Assembly: GCA_028554795.2 (NCBI GenBank)
Contig: CM068838.1
Coordinates: 86,060,944-86,124,943 of the forward strand
Length of the DNA stretch: 64,000 bases
From: Sinohyriopsis cumingii
Taxonomy: Eukaryota > Mollusca > Bivalvia > Unionida > Unionidae
Direction: 5' to 3'
The position numbers and the translations under genes were made by a program. This document shows, piece after piece, positions 36,783-48,409 of the stretch (position 1 is the first letter of the stretch; each line of letters opens with the position of its first letter). The notes under the pieces were generated by a model. The model ran no database searches, was not told the origin of the DNA, and saw nothing but the letters and a program-made list of their open reading frames with translations.

Positions 36783-37519
36783 GTTTAGATAATGGCATAT
36801 CATGTGAACCAATGTGTATGCATTTATTATCTTGCTTGTACTCACTCTACTCCAGCCACATTGTCAGTATAACTCAAAGGTGTCAATATGCAAAATTCAA
36901 TGTGAGGTAGTTTTATCATTAATGAAAAAGGTCAGAGTAATTTATTTGCTGGGTTGTGGGCAAAGCAGTAATGTTGTTGCAGCAGACATGCAAGTTGCCT
37001 TTTGTGAAAGTGTAACATTAATAGTTTGATATCTTCATTTATTCGGCTGTGAATTAAAGCCATCTCTAATGATAAAAGTTAATCTTTGATGAGAAATACA
37101 ATTTACCTCCCTTTTCATTAGGGTCAGGAGACATTAGTTATTTAAAAAACTTGTCTGTATATAAAAAGCAGTCAGAGTTTCTCTTCATGTCTTACTAATA
37201 ATAGCCACATAAGGCTTCTTTTCATTCTGAAATTCATCACAGGCCCTTCACATAAACTGACTGTCACTGACGGTGAGTTGATCAACTGGTTAATCCATAT
37301 GTAAGCTGTTAATTAATACTGACATTAGTGTTTTGTCAATGGGCACAAAACTCGTATCAGTGACTTTTTAAGAGTGCCATGCTTGAGATCAGATAAACAC
37401 CATTTTATTGGATTAGAAGTATAAAGGAGAAAGAAAGTGTTGATGGTCAGACAGATGAATGGACAGACATGGATTCCAAAGTGATTGCTATTTCAAGCTC
37501 CCACCAAGGTGGGTTCGAC

Positions 37520-37760
37520 TAAATGTGGCAGCAAAGTGATTTGTCAATATGCACATTATTAGCTGATGACTATGATATGTTTGTTTCTTGTCAATTCATT
37601 GAAAATCTTTAAGTTATTACCTTCGCAGGATTTTGTCCTTACACTACACTCAGCTGCAAGTGAAAATAGGTAATAAAGATTATGAAGTTTCATAGCATTC
37701 CATCAAAAACTGCAGGACTAGTTATAGTCAAAAGATTGTGATGGATGGGGCGACTGATGG
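37520..37760. repeat. Dispersed repeat fragment
   Basis: Contains GCAAAGTGATTTGTCAATAT and CATTCCATCAAAAACTGCAG, both of which recur in the 45.2-46.0 kb cluster. Confidence 0.5.
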
Positions 37761-38159
37761 TCATTTGGACTGTTATATATCCCTGCTATACTGACAGTGG
37801 AATGAAAAAAACCAACACTTAGTGCAAAAGTGCATTTTTAACCACAATTCAAAGTGTTCTTTCCATGTTGGTGATTATTTCAAAACTTCATTGAATGAAA
37901 AACGCCATCATTTACATATTTAGAAATTGAGTTCACATGAAATCAATAAAGCTGCACAGGTCAGTCATTCTACATGTAATGTATTCTAAGAAATATTGAC
38001 AGGTGCAGACCTGCCAACCCTGACGAATCCGTCCCAGTAAGACAGTTGATTTTTTCTGTAAGTTTAACCAGTTTTTCGTAAGATGTAAAAAAAATATCAT
38101 AAACTGCTACTGTAAACCTGGAAAACATAATTAAAAGATCAATATTCAAATCAGGCAAC

Positions 38160-38690
38160 AAAGATAAACATTATGTTCAACTAAAAAGTTCGTAAAGTGC
38201 ACGTAGACTTTATTTACCACTAGTACAGTTGCATAAACTCAATTTCCAAACCCTATGCAGCTAAATGGCTTGTTGCTATGTCTCAACTTGACATAATTCT
38301 TGGAAATTCTTTCTCCATTTCACGTGACAATGGCAATCAAATCTCCTGCCACGAGTCATACTCAAATTGGCATGTGATGTCCAATAAACGTAACTGTGTC
38401 TCTTCCAGCTATTATTAATAAGAATCTAAATATTCCTTTTTATTCTTCTGTGTTGATTTTTTAACACTTTTCAAAAGGCTTATTTTCCCTTTCATCTTAA
38501 ACATGCATCGCTTGCTGTATGCCATTTTAAAAAAATCTATAATCAACAGTCTGATCATGCAGATGCTTCACATGAACAAACAGGTGCAGTTTAAAGCAAC
38601 TGAGGTGCTGCTGTAATGTTAGTCTGGTTCTCTGACTAATTTCAATAATTCTAATATGAAACTTAGATTCAAATCAAACATGGATGAAAA
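38160..38690. repeat. Dispersed element A, copy 2, without minisatellite expansion
   Basis: Same landmark order as 15950-17400, but with a single CCTTTCATCTTAAAC segment where copy 1 has about 15 tandem units. Confidence 0.5.
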
Positions 38691-38957
38691 CTTTTTCCAA
38701 ATTTTTGGGAATAATCATTTTTTCGTAATTTTTGCTTTAATGCCATAAGTATGAATTTTAAGGACATCTGGTCTGGAAATACTGTGTCACACTGGCTGAG
38801 GTCATTTGGTCTGGAAATATCGTGCCAACCTGGATGAGAACATTTGGTCTTGAAATACCATGTCAAACTAGTAACAATGTTCCTTCTGAAATGAGCATAG
38901 CCTCTACAGGAACCATATCCACAACCAGGCAGCAAACCTGACAATGGGTGTACTAAC

Positions 38958-39115
38958 CTGAATTCAGGAATCCAAAATTCCAGTTACAGCTAGGTTTGGG
39001 CAGGATGAAATTTTCTAATACTGTCTTCAATGAACAGCTCACTACATCCATACATGCGGCAACTCTGAACGTCAGAAGCAAACTGTCCTTTCCAGCCAAA
39101 TCCTCAAGCATAAAA
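38958..39115 (-). CDS. Unit 4 exon C (internal exon)
   Basis: Acceptor CCGTCAG, then FMLEDLAGKDSLLL. AACMDVVSCSLK holds c1 and c2, and FILPKPSCNWNFGFLNSG holds c3. Donor G|GTTAGT, phase 1, 158 nt. Confidence 0.9.
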
Positions 39116-39644
39116 CTGACGGAAAAAAACAATTGGTGAAGTTGTTGTATGGACTTGGGAAAACATATTTAGACCAAATCATTACTGTGAAAAAGGTAAA
39201 TCTAGGGTGGAAAAAAATTTTAACCATGGGATTGAAGGATGTCCTTTTCTCATGCAATATTTCATCTAAGGTGATACTGAGTAAATATGTACAGTCATCT
39301 ACCAATTCATCATCTGTATGCATATACAACTAATCAACTCAATGAAAACAATTCTATAAACAAAAGCATAATATAAAATGATATAAAAGATATAGCAGTA
39401 ATACTGGTTGTTATATACATTTCCTGAATAAAGTTTAGATTTTCTTTATGTGGCAGCAGAAGTTTAACTAAATTTTAATTTTCTTGTATGTAATATTTCA
39501 CTGCATTTCATCAAAAGACATTTCATTCAGGATACTTCATCAAAGGCAACATCACCTGAAGTGCCAAAACCTTTCCAAATCTAAACACAAGGTTTTACAG
39601 GAAAAAAAAACTATGAAAATGTTAATGCTGTATAATTAAGGGAT

Positions 39645-39968
39645 TGCTTCAGTGGCCTAAGTTGTCAGAACATATGCCTCGGATGTGGTAGATTGCAGGT
39701 TTAAACCCTGGCCGAGTCATACCAAACATACATAAAAATGGTACTGGCAGCTGCCTTGCTTGGCACTCAGCATTAAAAGGTTAGTGTTAGAGTTGGCTGG
39801 CTTGGTGTCAGGATAATATGATTGGGTGGGACATGATGCTACGTGTCTGCGGCATGATGCCTCAGTGCTAGACATCACTATAAAACTGCCACACTGCAGA
39901 CATCATAATGATATGACTGAAAAATTGTTAAAGGTAAATGAAAAATCCAAATGACACACACACAAAAA
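39645..39968 (+). mobile_element. tRNA-derived SINE, plus orientation
   Basis: Head AGTGGCCTAAGTTG with a decayed B box (GGTTTAAACCC), the usual body with TGGCACTCAGCATTAAAAGG and GTGTCAGGATAATATG, and a 3' end AAAATCCAAATGACACACAC. It lies in the unit 4 B-C intron. Confidence 0.75.
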
Positions 39969-40123
39969 GTGGTTGACAATATAAGGAATGAATGTTGCAA
40001 TATACAAATGTCCTACAACAGCTACTAATAGTTACAATCAACTGGAGGAATTTTTTAATACAATGTTGCAATGAGGGAAGTTCTTTTCATGGAACATCAC
40101 GCACTTGAGTCAACAATACTCAC

Positions 40124-40379
40124 CTAACTCTTAATATACCATGCATAATGAAGTTCTTTTCAACTCCCCACTCTAAGTTATTCAACATAACATCAAAGTG
40201 AAGTTTCTCTAGTCCTACGGTGAGCCGGTATTTACAGTAATCAATGTCGAGGTACAGATTAAAGGTACGCTTTATCGCTGCCACCTCTACACAGCAATCA
40301 ATTCTTGTACAGGAAGTGTTCATAGTGCATGTCATCCCATTAGGAATGCTGGGAAGGGCTGCTGGCAGATTTCCACATC
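40124..40379 (-). CDS. Unit 4 exon B (internal exon)
   Basis: Acceptor CATTGTAG, then GA-TGT. CGNLPAALPSIPNGMTC is followed by TMNTSCTRIDCCVEV (b3 to b5) and LDIDYCKYRLTVGLEKL (b6), then NLEWGVEKNF and MHGILRV. All six Cys are present. Donor AG|GTGAGT. This is one of the most canonical B exons in the array. Confidence 0.92.
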
Positions 40380-40915
40380 CTACAATGATAAAAAATAGTG
40401 AGCAAATATGGCACCCAACACAAAAACTGATGAAGTTCATTTTTGATGTGTTTTAATTCTGTTAAAAACACATTTTAAATAGCTGCAGCAGGCAGTTTTT
40501 ACCCAGAATTATCCCTTATAAATGTTGAAGTCTGCTCAAAATCAAATGTACCTTGTGACAAATTTACATCAATTTAGTAGGAAATGAAATACTCTGAGCT
40601 ACACATCTGAAGTAACAAAACAACAAAACATTTAATAATGTATTAAAATCACCAGCTGTTTCCTTTATGTGTGACACAGTTTAATTTGCAACATACCAAA
40701 AATATTTCTCAAATTTGTGTGCAATATACTTTTATTTTGGAAATGAAAAAATCTTTCACTGCCAAATCAGATAATGGACACTGTAACAATTTTTTACTGC
40801 ATTAATTGCTTTGTTTCTTGATCATCAAGGGGCCACAATTACTGTTCAAATTTCAAGGAATTATCAGTACTTTTTAAACTCAAGTGATTCCATGGCTTAG
40901 ATGTAATAAATATAC
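40380..40915. other. Unit 4 A-B intron
   Basis: 536 bp, AT-rich; no element recognised. Confidence 0.5.
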
Positions 40916-41062
40916 CATTGATCCACGGTGTTCCCTGTGTGTTTATACAACCTGGAGGGTCCTGTAGGAACTGTGTGACTCCAAGTGTTTCTAGTAAATT
41001 ATCAACCGTGAAACTGGTCAAAGATGGAGTCTGCTGTGATAGCCAATTATTGAAGTTAAAGG
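40916..41062 (-). CDS. Unit 4 exon A (internal exon, short)
   Basis: Acceptor TTATTTCAG, then AFNFNNWLSQQ. LLETLGVTQFLQDPPGC holds the A cysteine. It ends PWING at donor G|GTATAT. At 147 nt it is short, like the unit 1 A exon. A long (AT)n tract lies only about 55 nt upstream of its acceptor. Confidence 0.88.
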
Positions 41063-41112
41063 CTGAAATAAACAAGGTGCATGTAAAGATGGCAGAAAGA
41101 ATAATTCTGAAT

Positions 41113-41115
<3 letters not shown>

Positions 41116-41176
<61 letters not shown>
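41116..41176. repeat. (AT)n microsatellite
   Basis: About 30 AT dinucleotides just upstream, in the transcript, of the unit 4 A exon acceptor. Confidence 0.95.
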
Positions 41177-41178
<2 letters not shown>

Positions 41179-41179
41179 T

Positions 41180-42716
41180 GTCAATCATTTTTCACAATGA
41201 TAAATAAACTAAAGATTGTTACAGTAAAAAATTCATGATATTCTGTTAAAATTTCGGTTGCCTTTTTTGATGATTTTGTGTCCAATTACACAAGCAATAC
41301 CAATTTTGAAAATTCCTGACAAATCTTTCTACAGCTATCACAATGGTAATATAAAATTGAGATGCCAAGACTGTTAATAATTAATTTACAGTTGAAAACT
41401 CATTTCCAAATATAAAACCAAAACCTCTCAGTAGTAACAATTAGTCAAATATAAAACTGTTCACCTGTAACTAAATAAATGTCCACTATTCATGACTGAC
41501 ATAGAGTGGAAGTCTGGAATAAAAAGGCGAGCATCTTTTTAAAAGAAAACATGAAAACATTACTTATAAAATATGGTAGGAATTTTTTGGACTCAACTCT
41601 AGTCTGTTAAATTTGGTATAAAAACACAGAAGAGTCAGTGAAAACAAGAGTATACCTCTTATGTCCACTTATGAAAAAACTCCTATCGAAAAGCCCATTT
41701 TTATACTATATATTTCAATACCCATTGGTCCAGAACCATCAATTTATATACTTATGCTGCAATCAGTTTTCATGGACAAATAAAAATAAAAAATACTGAA
41801 TGCAGAAAGGTATAAAAATGGACCTCTGTACAACTTACTTGAAACATGAACCCAATTTGGTTGAAATACCTTCAACAGGCTGACATCTGTATTCTAGAAA
41901 TGCAAATGTTTACAGACAAACAGATTGTGGCAAAGACAGAAAGATATCATGATAAACATATTAATCCATATTATATACCAGGGAGATAGCAAAACATTTT
42001 ATACAACATCTCCACACAAGTTAATGAGACCTCACTTAACCTCTTTGGGTCAAATTCCTGTACTGGAAGGAACTATTTAAAACTGCCTAAAACATCACAT
42101 TTTTCTTCAAACTGACCAGCACGCATGCCTCAAGTCTCTTGACCACTTAAAACAGTTTGCTCAATCAGTTTTTAAAAACAATAATCTTGTACTGCTTTTT
42201 TAGGGCTGCCATATTGGAAAAAAAATGAACCTCCATAGTGAAGAGTTACCAACAGTCACAATGGCAGCTAACTATGTTAGCATGAATGGTGGCATTGTTT
42301 AAGGCTTTCATCAGTGTGTTTATTATGATGAGCTTCACTCTGTTTTTTAAAGTATGAAGTGCAGGTGTTACATAAAATACAGTAACAATTAACAGTTTCT
42401 CTGTTTCAGGAAAGAAAGGGAGGGCAGTGTCACTAGTGCCTTACTTAACACTGTGCTGGTATTTGCCTTCCCTGAACTGAAAAGATGTTCATTTGTTTTT
42501 AGTTTACTAAATCTCATCTTCCCAATTCTATATCATCCCATCTTGAGTATCTGAGCTATGAAAACAAATGCTCCTGGTTAGTTCCTGCTATACCACCCAA
42601 TTCCGTCACCCCATCTCTACCCTTATAGGACATTCCCACTTTTATTTATTAATAATATACCCAAGACAGCTTTCCTATTCAGCATACCTAAGTTAAAATG
42701 TTAAGTAATTTAATAC
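41180..42716. other. Unit 3-4 intron
   Basis: No exon, SINE or tandem repeat recognised. Confidence 0.45.
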
Positions 42717-42877
42717 CTGTATTGAGAAAATCCATGTTTCCGGAGCATACTGTCTTTGGCACAAGAAGATTCTGGAACACACTAGTACCAAGTATGCAAG
42801 TGACCTGGTCTAAGCACACAGAGATGTGAAGATTTATTAAGAACATTCCTTCTGATGACAGATCATCTATCTGAAAA
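42717..42877 (-). CDS. Unit 3 exon C (internal exon)
   Basis: Acceptor TGATTTAG, then T-TTT-CAG (FQIDDLSSEGMFL). An AG seven bases further in would give the wrong phase, so the outer one was chosen. SVCLDQVTCIL holds c1 and c2. VPKTVCSGNMDFLNTG holds c3, without the usual Trp. Donor G|GTATTA. A degenerate copy of its 5' part lies just upstream, near 43,050. Confidence 0.88.
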
Positions 42878-43140
42878 CTAAATCATACAAAAATGCATGT
42901 CAAAATCAAAATAAGGTATCAGTAAATCTGGACTTTGGTATAATACAGTACAGCCCCCTCAAAATCAAACTAGGAATCAGTAAGTCTGGACTTTGGTATA
43001 ATACAGTACAGTATAGCCCATACAAGAGGCATGATCTAAGCAAATAGAGATATCAAGACTTATCAGGAACATTCCTTCCAATGACAGACCATCTGGAATC
43101 TAGATCACACTGAGAAATACATACTAAAAACAAAATGAGA
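42878..43140. repeat. Local duplication of the intron and 5' part of unit 3 exon C
   Basis: The stretch CAAAATAAGGTATCAGTAAA, then CTGGACTTTGGTATAATACA at about 42905-42950 recurs at about 42960-43015. It is followed in the second copy by a degenerate copy of the exon's start (43022-43110). Confidence 0.8.
43022..43107 (-). pseudogene. Pseudo-exon: decayed duplicate of unit 3 exon C 5' end
   Basis: On the minus strand TGATCTAG|ATTCCAG mirrors the real TGATTTAG|TTTTCAG. It is followed by codons reading DGLSLEGMFLISLDI and SICLDHASC, against DDLSSEGMFLINLHI and SVCLDQVTC in the real exon. Four bases after CAGAT are missing, so the frame from the acceptor is lost, and the 3' half of the exon is absent. 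It lies about 145 bp upstream of the real exon in the transcript. Confidence 0.8.
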
Positions 43141-43179
43141 ACAGGAATATCTGTACAGTGTGATCCTGCTATAACATTA

Positions 43180-43540
43180 GTAAATCAGTAATGCAGGCTT
43201 TCTGTCAAGTGGACAACTAATGTTATCTCAATAACATTATCATACTGTCATACACCAACCATGTCATACACCAGCCATGCAGGCTTTCAGTCTGTCATGT
43301 GGATAACCAATGTGATCTCATTAACTGTCATAATTCAGACATGCACACTTTCTGTCTGTCATGTCGACAACTGATGTGATCTCAATAACTGTGTCATACT
43401 ATCATATCAGCCATGAAGGCTTTCTGTCATGTGGAAAACTCATGTGACCTAAATGTGTCATACTGTCATAAATCAGTCATGAAGGCTTTCTGTCATGTGG
43501 ACAACCAATATGATCTCAATAACTGTGTCATAGTGAAAAC
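43180..43540. repeat. Degenerate tandem repeat, ~70-80-bp unit, about 5 copies
   Basis: Landmarks are GCAGGCTTTCTGTCA, ATGTGGACAACCAATGTGAT, CTCAATAACTGTGTCATACT and GTCATAAATCAGCCATG. It follows the duplicated exon block in the same intron. Confidence 0.75.
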
Positions 43541-44184
43541 AACGCATTCACCAACAAACTCTTAACTCTTTGCATTTGATAAGTAGTCCACAACCTTTAA
43601 CCTGTGCAAATTTGATGAAATATTTATATTCATTCATATTTAATAGGCAATTAGTGAAAGCAAACTTTTTACACACATTTTTATGTAAAAACTCTTATTT
43701 AAAAATAGATATTTAACTAAGAGTAATGTAAAAAAGTCACAAAAACCTATGAATGTTTAAGTAATTTTAAATTACAAGCAATCATATATATGTAAAACTA
43801 TAAATTCAGACACAAAATTTAAATATTCCAATATATGGCAAGTGATCATTTGTAATATCCAAAGTAGAACCAATAGCACAGACAATGACTGGCTAATGCT
43901 TATGCAATGTGTCTGGTCTAACCTGTTTGTAGTTGTTATCACTAAAGGAAATATGGTTCCATTAACCATGAATTCAGTATTGACAAACTGAATTTCACTG
44001 GACATAATGCATAATTTTTTAAACTTATCTTTACTGTATTCAAATGGAATGCACAGTATACAAATAGGAATGTAATCACCTTTGTTGTATACTGTCTTTC
44101 ATTTAACATGTATTATTGCAAGTAAAGATTCTTTGATTGAAAATTCTTACACTATACAATAAAGCACTATCTTTGCACACTTAC

Positions 44185-44443
44185 TCAATGTTGATGAAAT
44201 TGTTCAAGCTAATTCTGTCCTTCATTCCAAATCTATAATCAAGAAGGAGTTTTTCAAATCTAAGTTTCTCGATCCCACCAATGATTTTAAAATTGCAGTC
44301 AGAATTATCCAGCTGGAGGTACATTTTGGCTGTCCTATCCACCATTGGAAGATACAAACAACATTCAAAAGCATCACAGGATTTGCTGACATGGCATTTC
44401 AGAGTGCTAGGCAATTTTGGAACAGTCAGTTGTTTTGGACATT
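44185..44443 (-). CDS. Unit 3 exon B (internal exon)
   Basis: Acceptor TTTTCCAG, then AA-TGT (CPKQLTV). LKCHVSKSCDAFECCLYL holds b2 to b5 and LDNSDCNFK holds b6 with one extra residue, so the exon is 259 nt. The W-G motif is replaced by DYRFGMKD. Donor GA|GTAAGT. Confidence 0.9.
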
Positions 44444-44547
44444 CTGGAAAAAAGGTTGTAAATAGAGGATCTCACTGAAAGAAGTGTTGATATTGTCTGA
44501 AATCAAAGCATAGTTGCTAGACAGACACAGCTGTCACATGATGGTTG

Positions 44548-44640
44548 CATTATAATAATAATAATGCTTTATTTATAGAGGGTGACTCATTAGTCAAGGA
44601 CTATTCTCCCTTGAGGCCCTCTTAAGGAGAGTATAAGAAT
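44548..44640 (-). mobile_element. Short interspersed repeat with (AAT)n end
   Basis: AATAATAATAATGCTTTATT then ATAGAGGGTGACTC and CTTGAGGCCCTCTTAAG. Reverse orientation of the family at 5700-5812. Confidence 0.5.
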
Positions 44641-45219
44641 GTACATTATATGAAGATAGCAAAAATTAGTGTTGTTTAACATGTTTAGTATTAAAATACT
44701 AAATTCCATTATCTATTAGAAACACATGCATGCTCATGATATATCTCATATTAATTCTTTTCAGTATTTTCAGTCACACCAGAAAGTATTCCTTATAATT
44801 CAAGATTTATTTTGTTTCTGTTACCAAGAAAAATGCTGCAAAGATTAAAAATTAATAAAATCATGCAACAATCATTTCCATGCAACAATAACTGCAGACC
44901 ATCTAACTCAAACAATGTTATAAAACATGTGAAATTTGGGTCAACAGTAAGCTTAAAGAGGAATATTTAGGCCATCTGCTTTATGTTAGTGAAACAAAGA
45001 GAAATGGAGAGCAATATACTCTCATCTCTCCTGCATCCCAACCATACCCCATGAAGAAGCTATAGTAAAAATAACCATATAACTCTTCTGACAACTGTCT
45101 GACAACAATGGTTTGCCAACATTCTCATCTTTTGATGATACTCATTATAATACAAAGTATCACAGGAATCCACAAAATACTGAAACAGTAGTTCCATTCA
45201 CAAGATTCTCTTAAACACT

Positions 45220-46030
45220 GCATCCAATCAAAATGGGCAATAACTCTTACAATGATCAAAGGAGCACAAACATTTGTCAATATGTGAACAATTAGATGAT
45301 GATCCTAAAAATAACCAAGTCTGACAGTGACCCATAACAAAAATTGTGAGAGCAAAGTCATTTCTTGATATGCACATCTTCAGGTGAAGACCACATAGTT
45401 TCCAACTTTCATAACAATCCATCAAAAACTGCTGGACCAAGTTGCAATTAAAAGATCATATGATACACTATATAGAGCTACAAGACAACAGGGGCAATAA
45501 CTGCTGGAGTAAAGTGATTTGTCAATAGGCATATATTCACATCACAACCCTAGCATTTACAAAGCTTAATGGTGATCCAATGAAAAACTGAGAAGAACTG
45601 GCTTCAAATGACTCTGTCATAAACTGCATTCATTTGCAGATCTAAAAATGTGCAATGAGTCTCATACAATTTTTAATATGTGCATCTTCTGAAGACAACC
45701 ATGATATTTACCAGGTTTAACAGCAATTCAACAAAATTCTGAACTATTTGTGCTAATGAGATTGTGTCACATAAAGCTACAAAACAAAGGGCACTGATAT
45801 TAACAAATAGTATGGGAGCAAAGTGATCTGTCAACATGTTCAGGTGATGAAAATAATAAAACTTTCACGACAATCCATTAAAACCTGAATGACCAGTTGC
45901 AATAATGAGATTGTGTCCTAACTCCTAAAAACAGTTTTACTTCTTCTGGTGATGAACATAATATTTACCCCGTTTCATGGTAATCCATCAAAAATTGCAG
46001 AACTAGTTGTGCTCAAATTTGCCAAATGAA
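45220..46030. repeat. Degenerate cluster of a ~190-bp dispersed repeat, about 5 copies
   Basis: Recurring pieces are GGAGCAAAGTGATTTGTCAA, ATGTGCATCTTC, GACAATCCATCAAAAACTG and AACTAGTTGTGCTCAAA. A related fragment lies at 37.5-37.76 kb. Confidence 0.6.
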
Positions 46031-46086
46031 TTGATAAGATGGCAAAAAATAGCACAATATACTCCCTCATCTCTACAAAGCATATG

Positions 46087-46236
46087 GGCATACTATAAAA
46101 ATCATGTCAAGAAATACTGCATACTATAATAATCATGTCAAGAAATAATGCATACTGTAAAAATCATGTCAAGAAATACTGCATACTGTAAAAATCATGT
46201 CAAGAAATAATGCATACTGTAAAAATCATGTCAAGA
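46087..46236. repeat. 31-bp tandem repeat, 5 copies
   Basis: Unit GCATACTGTAAAAATCATG then TCAAGAAATAAT, alternating between ATAATGC and ATACTGC forms. Confidence 0.9.
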
Positions 46237-46833
46237 GCCGCAAATAAATTGTTGCTTGAAGACAGGGCTGGAGGTATAAAGGAGGGTTAACTCAGCTGTG
46301 TAATTTTCTCCCTGACACTAAATACACATCTGAATGGTCAATTATATGCCTGATTATCCTCACAGCCTGCCCTAGCTTCAAACTTGTAGAGATGCAGTCA
46401 TCTGGATTTAAAATGCTGTGTTTAATCCCAGCATCTATGTGGTCAGATCTCTGTGCCACAATGACCAAATAGAGTCCAGCATATAAACAGCATACACTTT
46501 ATTATGTACCAAACCCAATGTCCACCAAACTTGATTTGAAATTTACATTATACACCCAGGAGTCCTGGTCAATAAAGTACCAATCCTGGTCAATAAAGTA
46601 CCAAAGATTTTATTTGAAAAAGTCTGAACAGAATTAGATGCACTAATTAACAGCCATGAGTACTGTCAATTGGTTTATACTACCATCATCAACTTACAAG
46701 AAACCAGACTGTCAACATTCAAAAGAATAAATTTAGATCTTCTCTCTGTAAATTATGATAGAGACTGAGTATGAATTATCAATACACAAAAAAAAACACT
46801 GCACATAAAAATCTGCAGATTCATAGCACATAC

Positions 46834-47004
46834 CTATATTCCAGCCATCAGAAGGAGAGTATGGGGCTGCATTGCGGTCACATGATGTGTTGCTAAAGTA
46901 ACTTGCCACACCCAATTTCTCCAGGAGAACCTGTTTTTGCCAATCAACAAGTTCATCTTTCAAACTTTTACCGTAAGTCTTGAGCCAGGTGCTGACATTA
47001 AAAT
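46834..47004 (-). CDS. Unit 3 exon A (internal exon)
   Basis: Acceptor TTATTTCAG, then DFNVSTWLKTYG. LLEKLGVASYFSNTSC carries the A cysteine. The exon ends SDGWNIG at donor G|GTATGT. Confidence 0.9.
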
Positions 47005-48405
47005 CTGAAATAAAATAACGTCTCTATTGAAAAATGTTCTACACTTCAATGTGGCAACAGGACAAAAATTTCTCCTATGTAAAACAATGATAAAGGAAAC
47101 ATACTGCAGTAGGCTGGTGTATAGGTGAGTTGGTAGGTAGAAGAGGCATGTAGTATTACAGGTATACCAGTTTACTGTGGTATTTTTCCAGTGGTACATA
47201 CTGTACCACAGTACTTTTCTCTGTACCACTACATTGGTAGTTTCCATCATTAAAAAAGGTACAGAAATTCAAGAGGAGTCCTGTTACGACTTAAATTATA
47301 TTAACAGCTTGTTTTTATTATTCAGGACAAAGTAGTTTTAAAACAAATTATCTTTTTTGTTTACTAAATGGTTGTATCTATCACAAATTAATGGTGACAA
47401 ATGTAATTCTATTTATAATCATTTAATCACATCTTTCACACCTGTCGTGTATGCCAACGTGGTGGGCAAATGAACCATGAAACAGACATGGGTAAAATAT
47501 AGCTTTCAGAAAAAATGTTGGATTAAAAATAATTTAAAAAAACACCAAATGCTAAGTTTTAGTCACTTACTAGCATATGTGAATGCACAAAGTATATGTA
47601 TTCTTTTGCAAAACTGTGAATCATCTTACGATTTTCAAAAGCACACTTCCTTTCTATCTGAACTGTAATTTCTGAAATCCACTAAAATATTTTCTCATTT
47701 GCAGAATAAGTGTCTTTAATGTTTACTGGCCCTCTCTGATAAATATCTTGACTAGGTTTTGGCATCCCACTCAAAGTTTCCCTATCTATTAAAATTATAG
47801 ACTTCATTATCATTAATTCATATTGTTATCAATATGCTCTTTTATTATTATTATTAATCTTTCACAGTATCAGCTATAGTGTAAGCTTGGTCATCCCACT
47901 GTTGTTACACCTTTTTGACTGCAACTAATACAACAATTAACATACACACAGGTACTAAATATTTAATTATTGGGGTGGGGCTCTGATTTTCTTTTGAGCA
48001 AAGATATTTACTTTTTTTAACTAAAGATAATTAATATTATTTCCAAATAATATCATAGATAGAATATGATGCTATTTTGGTACAAATCAGAGCAGAAATT
48101 TTTTCCAGCTATTGATAAATGCAAATAAAACAAAACTGTCAGGCCCCTGACCAGAAAATTAAATTGCTGGTCCCTAAAATAACTGCGGTATAAAGTAGTA
48201 GGTATCATGGTATAATGAGAAATACCATCATACAAATTTTTCATAGAATACAACTCTAGTAGGCAGGTATATAAATTGAAAGACAGATACAAAAATGTTC
48301 ATGTTTTAAAATTTAAAAAAAATTAAAAACTATTGGCCATTGCAGTAGTAACACCATAAATGGGCTTGGACAAATATGCAATTAGTTCTTACTTAGGCCT
48401 AAGAT
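47005..48405. other. Unit 2-3 intron, left part
   Basis: AT-rich; includes an ACCACAGTA/TACTGTGGT-type short palindromic region near 47,165-47,235. No element recognised. Confidence 0.4.
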
Positions 48406-48409
48406 TTAA

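Noticed and set aside
47160..47240. Palindromic ACCACAGT/ACTGTGGT region as a regulatory hairpin
   Set aside because: Short and imperfect; no further support from context.
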